From assembly GCA_025462755.1 (NCBI GenBank), contig JAOAPF010000086.1, positions 1 through 52,844 on the forward strand: a DNA stretch of 52,844 nt, written 5' to 3'. Source of the DNA: Edaphobacter sp. (GTDB lineage: Bacteria > Acidobacteriota > Terriglobia > Terriglobales > Acidobacteriaceae). A program made the position numbers and the translations under genes. Below, in pieces: positions 33,743-41,412 of this stretch (positions within the stretch are counted from its first letter, which is position 1; each line of letters opens with the position of its first letter). The notes below the pieces were generated by a model. That model was given only the letters and a program-made list of their open reading frames with translations, did not search any database and was not told where the DNA came from.

Positions 33743-34966
33743 TTAGAACACGATCTTGACAAGCCGCGTGATGAGTTCTTCCAGAGGGAAGATCGTGAGC
33801 AGCAATGGCGCTAGGGGGGCCGCGGTCGCTGCGGCTAAACGAATGATGTCCTCAAATTTAAACGGAACGGCGCGCATATCGCTCACAATCTCATAGCTGC
33901 TGTTTAGATCAGCGAGAGACTGAATGTCGCCAGATCCCAGGATCTCTTCCGAGGGCGGAGTATTAAGAACCCATTTCTCTTCAAAACTGTTGACGTACCT
34001 CTGCGCGATTTGGCCATAGTCAGCGAGCCCCTTTCGTTTTGCCGCAGCCATTTTTGGAGTAAACATCAGGAGGGGCCCCAGGATGGCCAGAACGAAAAAG
34101 ACGACAAAGCCTCCCATCTCCAGCTTGAACGACAGCAGGCTTTCCCCTCTGTACAGGACACGGCTCGCCACTAGCCCCGCCAGCATCGCGCCCTGGGCAA
34201 AGAGGATTGGACCAAAGGCGTAGGAACTCTTACCCAGGAAAGCGAGCCCTGCGCAGTGATCGGGGTGAACTGGAACCAGATGCAAGTTCAGTCTGGACAC
34301 GCGCCAGAGAAAGCGATACCAAATGAAGAGCCTCACATACCAGCGCAGAAGCAGGAACTGTAAGATCGGGATGCTTACAAACACGTACCAGTAACCGGCG
34401 GGGGTCAGATTCCAACGGCCGCCTGGCATCGCATACCAGGTTGGGGAGTCGATGCCGAATCGGCTGTTCCAGAGCCACAATCCAAGCGTGTAAACAGAGA
34501 TAAGTAGCGCCACTTCGACGGGGATGGAATTACGCAGCCTGGCGGCCGCCTCGATCGCCGCCTCAAGGCGCGGCAGGTTTTCTTCCCTGACAATTCCCCG
34601 TTCGACAAATCGCCGCACAACAGGGCGTATGCGCGAATGAGCAATCAACTCGGCCCCGATGAGCACTGGGAGGGCAACCAGAAATCGTACCTGCACCTCA
34701 ACATCATGAAGAAAGGAAAGCCGGCCTATGCTGGTTGCTTGCGAGCCCAGACTATCGAGGAGCAGTAGCGGCACCCATGCGATTGAGGTGATAGCGATCA
34801 GGCGCCGATGCAAAAGTTCCAAGTGGTCTCCGCTGAGACGCGCTTTCCGAAAGAATTGAAAGAGCGGATCACCCAGCACCAGAGAGAAATCGTACATCTC
34901 CTCTGGGAAGACGGCCTTCGCCGTCATGCGCTGGCTCTGCTTCGTCTCGTTTGGCGTGTGGGCCAT
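33743..34966 (-). CDS. Multi-span membrane protein of unknown function
   Basis: A 407-residue protein with about six membrane segments (LIAITSIAWVPLLLLDSL, VRFLVALPVLIGAELIA, VEVALLISVYTLGLWLW, GYWYVFVSIPILQFLLL, FGPILFAQGAMLAGLVAS, GFVVFFVLAILGPLLMF) and a soluble C-terminal third with a final hydrophobic stretch (RLAAATAAPLAPLLLTIFP). I do not recognise the family. Conserved-looking polar points such as HPDHCAGLAFLG and KRKGLADYGQIAQRYV lie at the membrane edge. The ATG at 34966 follows GAGGAGGCCAGG and lies 68 bases from the operator at 35034. A badly decayed copy of the same gene is at 37470-37860. Confidence 0.8.
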   Translation of the reverse strand: MAHTPNETKQSQRMTAKAVFPEEMYDFSLVLGDPLFQFFRKARLSGDHLELLHRRLIAITSIAWVPLLLLDSLGSQATSIGRLSFLHDVEVQVRFLVALPVLIGAELIAHSRIRPVVRRFVERGIVREENLPRLEAAIEAAARLRNSIPVEVALLISVYTLGLWLWNSRFGIDSPTWYAMPGGRWNLTPAGYWYVFVSIPILQFLLLRWYVRLFIWYRFLWRVSRLNLHLVPVHPDHCAGLAFLGKSSYAFGPILFAQGAMLAGLVASRVLYRGESLLSFKLEMGGFVVFFVLAILGPLLMFTPKMAAAKRKGLADYGQIAQRYVNSFEEKWVLNTPPSEEILGSGDIQSLADLNSSYEIVSDMRAVPFKFEDIIRLAAATAAPLAPLLLTIFPLEELITRLVKIVF

Positions 34967-35004
34967 AGGCCTGGCCTCCTCACTCGATGTCACTGCTGCC
35001 CTAT

Positions 35005-35078
35005 ATTCTCCGTCAATTAAAGGCCGCGAGCACCTAGCGGTTTCCCTAGTTGTTTTCACCGCTTCCTCGGGTGAGAGT
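35005..35078. promoter_or_regulatory. Shared palindromic operator between divergent genes
   Basis: Operator CTAGCGGTTTCCCTAG (35034..35049). Rightwards TTGTTT (35050..35055) and, 17 bases on, GAGAGT (35073..35078) face the OmpA gene, 105 bases from its ATG. Leftwards GTGCTC (35033..35028) and GAGAAT (35010..35005) face the membrane-protein gene, 68 bases from its ATG. It may serve both; the hexamers are weaker than at the other sites. Confidence 0.5.
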
Positions 35079-35153
35079 ACCGGTAGCTGCCGTCGAATTC
35101 GAACTATTTCGGACCGGAGTTGACGTCGGCCAAACGACAGAAAGGACACCACC

Positions 35154-36077
35154 ATGAACCGGTTGACATTACGAAACGCTAGATGTATTGCAACTCTGGC
35201 TTTGATCAGCACACTAGTGCCTTTAACACTCGCAGCTCAAGAGGCTGTAAAAGTTGAAGGCCTGATTAAAGGCCGCAGTGGGAATCTTGTAATCCTGCAG
35301 ACGAGGGATAATCCAGATCTTGTCGTTGAGTTGACGGAGGGCACGGATGTAGGCCAGTTGCAGGGAGCGTTGAAGGCTCGCAACAAGAAAATGTCGATGG
35401 CCGCCTTGATACCGGGCTTGTCTATAAAAGTGGAAGGCAACTACCGCGACGGTCAACTCATAGCGCAGAAGGTAAGATTCAAAGGCAATGATCTGAAACA
35501 GGCCGAAGCAATTGAAGCCGGGATGCACGAAACCAAGTTACAGGCGCAGCAGAACCAGGAGGAGTTAGAAAAGCACAAGGCGGAGTTGGACGCGCAGAAA
35601 CAGGCCCTGAAGCAACAAGAGGCAAAGGTCGCAGCAAATCAGGCGGCTATCGCAGCAAACAAGGCAAATATCGATGCTGCCGTCGCACGCTTCGGCCAAC
35701 TGGACGATTACTACATCCTGGATGAAGTAACCGTGTACTTTGCCAACGGCAAGGTCAAGGTGGATCCAAAATATCCTCCTCAATTGCTGGCGCTGGCGGA
35801 GAAGGCCAAGACAATCAATGGCTACATGATCGAAGTAAAGGGCTACGCCTCCTCTACCGGTAATACCGCATCGAACCAGAAACTCAGCGAAAACCGTGCT
35901 AGCAATGTGACAAATATTTTGCTTCAGCAGGGTAAGACCCCACTCACCAGAATGCTTGCGCCAGGCGCAATGGGAGAGAGCGAACAAGTCGGCAACGCGA
36001 AAACACCCGAAGGAGAGGCGGAGAATCGTCGTGTAGTAGTGCGTGTTCTGCAGAACAAGGCGATCGCCGGAGTGTAG
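35154..36077 (+). CDS. OmpA-family outer-membrane/peptidoglycan-binding protein
   Basis: A 307-residue paralogue of the 23593-24531 protein: signal (CIATLALISTLVPLTLAAQ), a beta domain (VEGLIKGRSGNLVILQTRDN, IPGLSIKVEGNYRDGQLIAQ), a charged coiled-coil region at about 125-180 (QNQEELEKHKAELDAQKQAL) and the C-terminal OmpA domain (MIEVKGYASSTGNTASNQKL, SENRASNVTNILLQQGK, GEAENRRVVVRVLQNKAIAG). It should tie the outer membrane to peptidoglycan. The ATG follows AAAGGACACCACC and the shared operator is 105 bases upstream. The DUF481 gene follows after 152 bases on the same strand. Confidence 0.88.
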   Translation: MNRLTLRNARCIATLALISTLVPLTLAAQEAVKVEGLIKGRSGNLVILQTRDNPDLVVELTEGTDVGQLQGALKARNKKMSMAALIPGLSIKVEGNYRDGQLIAQKVRFKGNDLKQAEAIEAGMHETKLQAQQNQEELEKHKAELDAQKQALKQQEAKVAANQAAIAANKANIDAAVARFGQLDDYYILDEVTVYFANGKVKVDPKYPPQLLALAEKAKTINGYMIEVKGYASSTGNTASNQKLSENRASNVTNILLQQGKTPLTRMLAPGAMGESEQVGNAKTPEGEAENRRVVVRVLQNKAIAGV

Positions 36078-36229
36078 GTCCCGCTCGTTAGTTTGCGAGA
36101 TGGTAGCGCGGGTCGCCGATTGTAGAGCAATTCTGGTGAGGGAGTTCGTCCCCACGTATGGAGACGGCGTCAAACTTCGACGAACATCTCTCGTGCAGCC
36201 CACACAGGCGAACATCGAGAGGTCCAGCA

Positions 36230-37285
36230 ATGAACTCACGGCACTTGATTCTTGCTTTTCTCTTCACTCTCACTGCACCTCTGTTCGGGCGAGACAAAAC
36301 GGACCGGTTGACCATGAAGAATGGTGACTCTATGGCCTGTGAGATCAAAGGTCTCGACGGAGGAGTGCTGTACGTAAGTTTTGATTACATCGACGGCACA
36401 TCGTCCGTTGACTGGTCGAAGGTAGCCAGCGTGGAAAGTACACAATTGTTTGTTGTGAAAACGGAGGATGGCTCGGTGTACACCGGCGCTTTGAAGACTG
36501 CGGGGATGGGAGCCGACAGGCCAATGCAGATCCACGTCTTGCAACCTCCAGAACAGGTGCTCACCGTGGAGCGTTCACAGATCGTTCAAATGGTCGCTAC
36601 ATCGGATAAGTTTTGGGAGCGATTCAACGGCGGTATCAGCTTAGGAACGATCTACTCCAAGGGCAACCAATCGACCCAGTACAGTCTGGCTGCAAGCACC
36701 GCGTACGTTCGGGAGCGCTGGAATGCGGCTGCCCGCCTGGATTCTAACCTCTCGAAGAGCACTGGGACTACAGCTTCGACGCGAAACTCGCTCGCGTTCA
36801 CGGCCCTCCATTTGATGTCCAAAAAGAACTGGTTCTACGAGGGTGTCGGTGGCTTGCTGCAGAGTTCGGAGCAGGGCATTTCGCTGCAGACTTTATTGGG
36901 CGGAGGAGTGGGGCGTTACTTGAAGAATACGAACCAGGCGAGCATCCAATTGTTGGGCGGCGTAGGTTGGCAGGACACAACATATCAACACACCAATACT
37001 CCAATACAGCATCAGAACACCACGGCGGCCTTGATTTATGTTGATACCAGACTCTTCAAGTTCAGCAAAACCAATCTCGATGCAACTGTCGGAATATTGC
37101 CTGCGGTGACTGACCCGGGTCGAGTTCGCATCAATGCGAACTCTTCGTATTACATCAAGCTAATCAGCGATCTGAAATGGAATATCTCGTTCTATGGTAA
37201 CTGGGACAACCAGCCGCCGCAGGGTTTTTCTGGAAGCGACTATGGCGTCAGTTCTGGGCTCAGTTGGACCTACGGTCTGAAGTGA
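36230..37285 (+). CDS. DUF481/YdiY-like outer-membrane protein
   Basis: A 351-residue exported protein. A signal (HLILAFLFTLTAPLFG) precedes a small SH3-like domain (DRLTMKNGDSMACEIKGLDG, VDWSKVASVESTQLFVVKTE), and a second part of about 210 residues forms repeated amphipathic strands typical of DUF481 (FNGGISLGTIYSKGNQSTQY, NSLAFTALHLMSKKNWFYEG, YLKNTNQASIQLLGGVGWQD, GSDYGVSSGLSWTYGLK). The family is related to E. coli YdiY; its role is unknown. The ATG at 36230 follows GAGAGGTCCAGC; an in-frame upstream ATG at 36158 would bury the signal and is not used. It probably shares a transcript with the OmpA gene. Confidence 0.85.
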   Translation: MNSRHLILAFLFTLTAPLFGRDKTDRLTMKNGDSMACEIKGLDGGVLYVSFDYIDGTSSVDWSKVASVESTQLFVVKTEDGSVYTGALKTAGMGADRPMQIHVLQPPEQVLTVERSQIVQMVATSDKFWERFNGGISLGTIYSKGNQSTQYSLAASTAYVRERWNAAARLDSNLSKSTGTTASTRNSLAFTALHLMSKKNWFYEGVGGLLQSSEQGISLQTLLGGGVGRYLKNTNQASIQLLGGVGWQDTTYQHTNTPIQHQNTTAALIYVDTRLFKFSKTNLDATVGILPAVTDPGRVRINANSSYYIKLISDLKWNISFYGNWDNQPPQGFSGSDYGVSSGLSWTYGLK

Positions 37286-37315
37286 CGCGCATCAACTTCC
37301 AACGCAGCTGGCTGT

Positions 37316-37363
37316 GACTTTCAGGGATACTCCTTGCAGGTCGCGGGTGCAATCAGCTTCTAG
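37316..37363 (+). pseudogene. Last codons of a MetA-type outer-membrane gene
   Basis: The frame DFQGYSLQVAGAISF followed by TAG matches TFQGYSVQITASAYF, the end of the 11937-12881 protein. Only about 16 codons are left; the preceding bases (INFQRSW in another frame) are weakly similar to GEFSNKS. Confidence 0.5.
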
Positions 37364-37405
37364 ACGCGAGTTTCCAAGTGAGAGCTATTATAGAAGGAGA
37401 AGACA

Positions 37406-37489
37406 ATGACCGGATCTGTGCTCGAATTGGATGACATACAGCGCGGAGTTTGCGCCTTTGGCCTACTCCGTATGCGGCGACATACGTAG
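37406..37489 (+). pseudogene. First codons of a DyP-type peroxidase gene
   Basis: An ATG with an excellent ribosome site (GAAGGAGAAGACA) opens MTGSVLELDDIQRGVCAF and then runs into a stop at 37487. LELDDIQRGV is the standard N-terminus of DyP peroxidases (compare MMLEIDDIQHFLIS of the complete gene at 9170). Everything after about residue 18 is lost to the decayed membrane-protein gene on the other strand. Confidence 0.6.
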
Positions 37490-37860
37490 TCTTTCCAGCC
37501 ATTTGTTGTCATAAAATTCAGGCTCCGTATGCTTCCTGATGCCGCAAGATCCAGGTGCCAACGGTGAACACAAAGATAAGAAGCGCAAATTCGACAATGA
37601 CTGAGTTGCATATACGCATGGTGGAGTCCATCGCCGTTCGACGAAGCTTTTCACAAAAGGCCGAATACGTTGATGAACAATCATCTCAGCCAGGATCAGC
37701 ACTGGCAGCGAAACTAGAGCCGTACATGCGTCTCGATCTCACGAAAAAGGAAAGCTTTGTTCCGCACAGAAAGTGAGCTTGCGCCAAAGACAGGACTGCC
37801 AGCGGCACCCTGCATAAGTGCACAGATATTGCGATCCGACGACGCAGCAAACCGAGGGCG
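37470..37860 (-). pseudogene. Decayed copy of the 33743-34966 membrane-protein gene
   Basis: On the minus strand, three frames in turn give LLRRRIAIS, VSLPVLILAEMIVHQRIRPF with VKSFVERR, and NSVIVEFALLIFVFTVGTWI. These match LLHRRLIAIT, VALPVLIGAELIAHSRIRPV with VRRFVERG, and NSIPVEVALLISVYTLGLWL of the complete protein in the same order. Several frameshifts and stops and the loss of both ends make it a dead gene. The stretch between it and the DUF2252 gene (37861-38025) holds no other recognisable feature. Confidence 0.75.
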
Positions 37861-38025
37861 GGACTTGTCAAGTGCGCCGCCAGAGCATTTGATAGAGCGG
37901 CCCGCCCAAAACCAATGAGAAGTCGGGCGGTTCTTACAATGGTGTTGGTACAGTCATCGTTGGCCGTCACTTCAGAAACGCTGTAGCAACAGGGCGACGC
38001 GTAAATGCTAAGCCCCGAGACAGAG

Positions 38026-39438
38026 CTAGCTTTCATCCGCTGCCTCGATGTGTGCTTTGGTTTCCCCTCGCTTGATGGAGTCAACCAAAGCGGCGTGGTC
38101 CTGCTCCGTCTGATCTCCGTAACTCTCGGCCCACTCCGCCAAAGCTTTATCCAGGACCGAGGAGTTGCCGCAGTAGCCGGCGATCCGCGCCGTGTCCCCC
38201 ACTCGTGCATGTGCGCGTGCCAGCAATGCTCCGCACGCCCAGGCATAGAAGTTAAAGGAAGCTCCCGTCAGCCATTCCACCGGTATCGAAGCCTTCAGAT
38301 TCTTCATTTGCCGTACGTAGTAATGCCTCCCGTCGATGTCGGTATAGCCCAGCATGGGATCGTTCGAGGCTTGCAATCCTTTCTGTCCCAACACCACCCT
38401 CTTCCCGTCGTGGAGAAACTCTTTTGGGAGCTGCGGGACGTAAGGGCCATGGGCCGGTGGCGCAGCCTCCTTCACCTGCAGGAATAAAGGATCGTTATCT
38501 CCGTTACCGAAAAGGAGCGCCAGGTAAGCACGGGTCCCCACCGAACCCACACCCACAACCCGATGGGCAACATCTGCTACGTGATAGCGGCTCAACATGA
38601 AGCGACGCTCTCGCGGAAGTGTGTCAGAGTATCGGTTCAGGGCATCAATCACCTTCGTCTTGGTGGAAGCGCTGACCCGCGTCAATACAGGCGGATCCTC
38701 GCGAAACATCCAGGATCCATCGTGCCTGCGCTCCGCGACCTTGGGCACGAGCGCTTTGTTGTCGGTCGTTAGCGCTTTGGCCAACACCTTCTTAAAGACT
38801 GCTTGGGACTTGGGATCGATCTTGATCAGCGGGTTCAACCGCCCGGGATAGGCATGCAGATACCAGATCTCCAGTAATCCCATGCTCTCCAGCCGGTTCA
38901 TATTCAAGCGGTAACCCTCAACAGCACGCTGCACCGCCGCCGCCCGTTCTCGCCGGTTCAGACCATTCTCCCGACCCGCCACGTTTACGCTTGCCCCTAG
39001 GCGCTTAAGGTCCCATTCCCAAGGACCGATGGTGACCTCGTCAAAATCATTCATGTCGAAGACAACTTCCCGCTGTGGCGTGCCATAGAAACCGAAGTTG
39101 TTCAGATGCGCGTCGCCATCGATGATCACAGGAATTCCGCTAATCGGTGACGTCGACAGATCCGCCCCCATCACGCAGGCCGAACCCCGAAGGAAGGTGA
39201 ACGGCGACGCAGCCATGCGTCCCATGCGCAACGGAATGAGATCCTTTCGCCTGCCTTTATTGTTCTCAGCAATGAGTTTCAACGGGTCGGGACGGTCCTT
39301 CGGGGGTATCCACTCCGCATGGGACTCCCGCGGAACTGTGCGGCGCAAATCCTTGCCGTCAGCGTGCCGCTTCTGCCATGGAACTACCTCGTGGCCGAAG
39401 TCATTTCTTGGCATTGGATCAAGCTTCGCTATTGCCAT
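38026..39438 (-). CDS. DUF2252 protein (kinase-like fold)
   Basis: A 470-residue cytoplasmic protein of the DUF2252 family. Seen in order are RMAASPFTFLRGSA, the family mark VIIDGDAHLNNFGFYG, VVFDMNDFDEVTIGPWEWDL (resembling the catalytic and metal-binding acidic motifs of aminoglycoside-phosphotransferase-like kinases), GVGSVGTRAYLALLFGNGDN, YYVRQMKNLKASIPVEWL and a C-terminal HARVGDTARIAGYCG. The substrate is unknown. The ATG at 39438 follows GGGAGGGCACC. It stands alone on the minus strand between membrane-protein debris and the MscS gene. Confidence 0.9.
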   Translation of the reverse strand: MAIAKLDPMPRNDFGHEVVPWQKRHADGKDLRRTVPRESHAEWIPPKDRPDPLKLIAENNKGRRKDLIPLRMGRMAASPFTFLRGSACVMGADLSTSPISGIPVIIDGDAHLNNFGFYGTPQREVVFDMNDFDEVTIGPWEWDLKRLGASVNVAGRENGLNRRERAAAVQRAVEGYRLNMNRLESMGLLEIWYLHAYPGRLNPLIKIDPKSQAVFKKVLAKALTTDNKALVPKVAERRHDGSWMFREDPPVLTRVSASTKTKVIDALNRYSDTLPRERRFMLSRYHVADVAHRVVGVGSVGTRAYLALLFGNGDNDPLFLQVKEAAPPAHGPYVPQLPKEFLHDGKRVVLGQKGLQASNDPMLGYTDIDGRHYYVRQMKNLKASIPVEWLTGASFNFYAWACGALLARAHARVGDTARIAGYCGNSSVLDKALAEWAESYGDQTEQDHAALVDSIKRGETKAHIEAADES

Positions 39439-39592
39439 GGTGCCCTCCCGGAACGTCATTTCACTTCACCTAACCCGCGTCTGCCCAGATAGCCATCGGG
39501 GCCTTGCGGCTGAACGGATATAGCACTTCGGTTCGTCGTTCCGTTTCGACTATCGCCTGGAGATCGGAACGATTCGCCAGGCCGAAGTTCGG

Positions 39593-41275
39593 TCACGCAC
39601 GCACACCATCATTCGCCTTGTCCGCGTCGATACCTGAGTCATTGGCTAGGTATGTCAATTGTGTAGGCGCCGCAAGCCGCGTACCGGCAGCCTCGACAAT
39701 CTCAGCGATCTTCAGGATGACGTCCTGGCGAATGGCAGTGAACTCTGTCCAGTCGCCCGTCTTGCCATACGCCCACAACTCCAGTTCGAAGGCGGCGCCG
39801 GCGAAATTCGCCACTCGTATTCTTGATGTTCCCGTTTCGATCGCAGGCTGTTGATCGAGCATGCTCTGCACGCGATCGAGCACAAACCGTAACTGTTCAA
39901 CCCGCGTCTCAATTCGCAGTGAAAAGCGCTGATTGATGAGGCATTTTCGTCGAGGCCCAAAATTCTCGAACTGCATTTGGGCCAGCAATCCATTCGGAAC
40001 CACCAGCAGACTTTGATCGAGTGTTCGCAGCTTGATGGAGCGCAGCCCGATATCTTCGACGGTGCCGAGTTGAGCGCCGATTTTGCAAAAGTTACCAATG
40101 TGCAAAGCCTTGTCCATCAGCATCGAGACCCCGCCTATGACGTTCTCCAGTGTTTTTTGTGCGCCCAAGGCTAACGCCAGTCCACCGATGCCCAGGCCGG
40201 TAAGCGCCGTCTTCACGTTGAACCCAAATAGGCTGAATGCGATGATCAAAGCGACGATCAGCATCACAACATGGCCGAGTCGCTGCATCACGATGAGAAT
40301 CGACTCCCCGCCTGGGCGTTGCGTCCGAGTCCGATTGACCGCGCGTTCGAAGCCTTGGTCGGCGAGCCTGCTCACGAACCACACAACGCAACCTGCAAGG
40401 AGGCCCGCCAGGAAGCGAAAGTAGTAAGTGCGATACAAAAGCGGCGGCTCAAGCAGGTAAACAAAAAGGGCATGCAGCAGGATCGCGATGATGCACCGGA
40501 GCGGCATGCCAAGTGGTGTCTCCCAGATCGTTCTGAAATGCACCTTCCGGAGTTTGCGCCAGACTCTTCTAGGGGCGCTCAGCAGAAACCCCAACAGCCA
40601 AGCCAGCACCCATGAGATGGGGATCGAGACCAACCACCCAAACCATTGCGCGAGTGACAAACCCAGCGGGTGGCGGCTGGTCAGCGCGGCAGGCACGATT
40701 CGTTTGGCTACTGTCGGGGCTTCGCCTTTCATCTGGCCGTAGAGTCCGGGGATCTTCGCAACTGTTTCTCTCGAAACCAGCCAGATTTTCCCTGAATCCT
40801 GATCGTCCACTCGCACCAGGATCAGGTCAACTGTCGTGCCACCTACCACGATCGCGCCAGCACGCACTTGGCCGGGGGAAAGGCCGGCTTCAACCGTACC
40901 TTCTGGATCATCGCTCAACAATCCGGGGGTGCCTTGGAATCTTGAGAGCAACTCCTGAAGTTCCTTGGCCCGCTGCACCAGGTTAGTGTCTCGGCCCGGA
41001 GTCGGTTGAAGATACTGAGCGGCGGTCGCGAAGTCCTGCTTTGTCTCGTACTTTAGAAGGCCCAGTAGTGCACTGCGGGGAGTTTTGCGTCCGAGCGGGT
41101 CGATGGGCGCCGCAGGCTCAGCCTTGGCAGGAGGAGGCGTAACGGATGTCGGAACCTGGGCTGGAGAATGCACCGCGACGCCCACAAGTAAGAAGATAGA
41201 CAGGGCTATGCGGAGAGCGTGGGCCCAGTGAAGCGACTTGCTTCTCCCGCGTCGGTTCTCTCTTAGTAATTGCAT
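39593..41275 (-). CDS. MscS-family mechanosensitive channel
   Basis: A channel protein of about 560 residues that would open under membrane tension and release solutes after osmotic downshock. After a signal-like N-terminus (ALRIALSIFLLVGVAVHSPA) comes a periplasmic domain of about 170 residues, three membrane helices (WFGWLVSIPISWVLAWLLGF, PLRCIIAILLHALFVYLLEP, YYFRFLAGLLAGCVVWFVS), the pore-lining helix region (TALTGLGIGGLALALGAQKT, LENVIGGVSMLMDKALHIGN) and the beta domain (GTVEDIGLRSIKLRTLDQSL, LVVPNGLLAQMQFENF). The start is uncertain; the ATG at 41275 gives a clean signal, while one at 41350 adds 25 residues. A tail remnant of a second such gene lies directly upstream. Confidence 0.85.
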   Translation of the reverse strand: MQLLRENRRGRSKSLHWAHALRIALSIFLLVGVAVHSPAQVPTSVTPPPAKAEPAAPIDPLGRKTPRSALLGLLKYETKQDFATAAQYLQPTPGRDTNLVQRAKELQELLSRFQGTPGLLSDDPEGTVEAGLSPGQVRAGAIVVGGTTVDLILVRVDDQDSGKIWLVSRETVAKIPGLYGQMKGEAPTVAKRIVPAALTSRHPLGLSLAQWFGWLVSIPISWVLAWLLGFLLSAPRRVWRKLRKVHFRTIWETPLGMPLRCIIAILLHALFVYLLEPPLLYRTYYFRFLAGLLAGCVVWFVSRLADQGFERAVNRTRTQRPGGESILIVMQRLGHVVMLIVALIIAFSLFGFNVKTALTGLGIGGLALALGAQKTLENVIGGVSMLMDKALHIGNFCKIGAQLGTVEDIGLRSIKLRTLDQSLLVVPNGLLAQMQFENFGPRRKCLINQRFSLRIETRVEQLRFVLDRVQSMLDQQPAIETGTSRIRVANFAGAAFELELWAYGKTGDWTEFTAIRQDVILKIAEIVEAAGTRLAAPTQLTYLANDSGIDADKANDGVRA

Positions 41276-41370
41276 GTGTTTGTCCGGACACCTGAAACAA
41301 TGACTCCCCAGTCTTCGCGTGGAGCTCGACCACTCCACGCGAAAACCCATTCGACTTGCCCATCAACGTC

Positions 41371-41412
41371 TCGATAGGTATGTCAACTTTGTCGGCGTAG
41401 CAAGCCGCTAAA
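41371..41412 (-). pseudogene. Tail remnant of a second MscS-type gene
   Basis: GCGGCTTGC..CGCC.ACA.A.TTGACATACCTA on the minus strand matches the codons for RLAAPTQLTYLA near the end of the MscS gene (39649-39682) with few changes. The glucosidase stop codon (41410..41408) falls at the upstream edge of this remnant, so the recombination that removed the second channel gene may have set the present end of the glucosidase. Confidence 0.6.
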
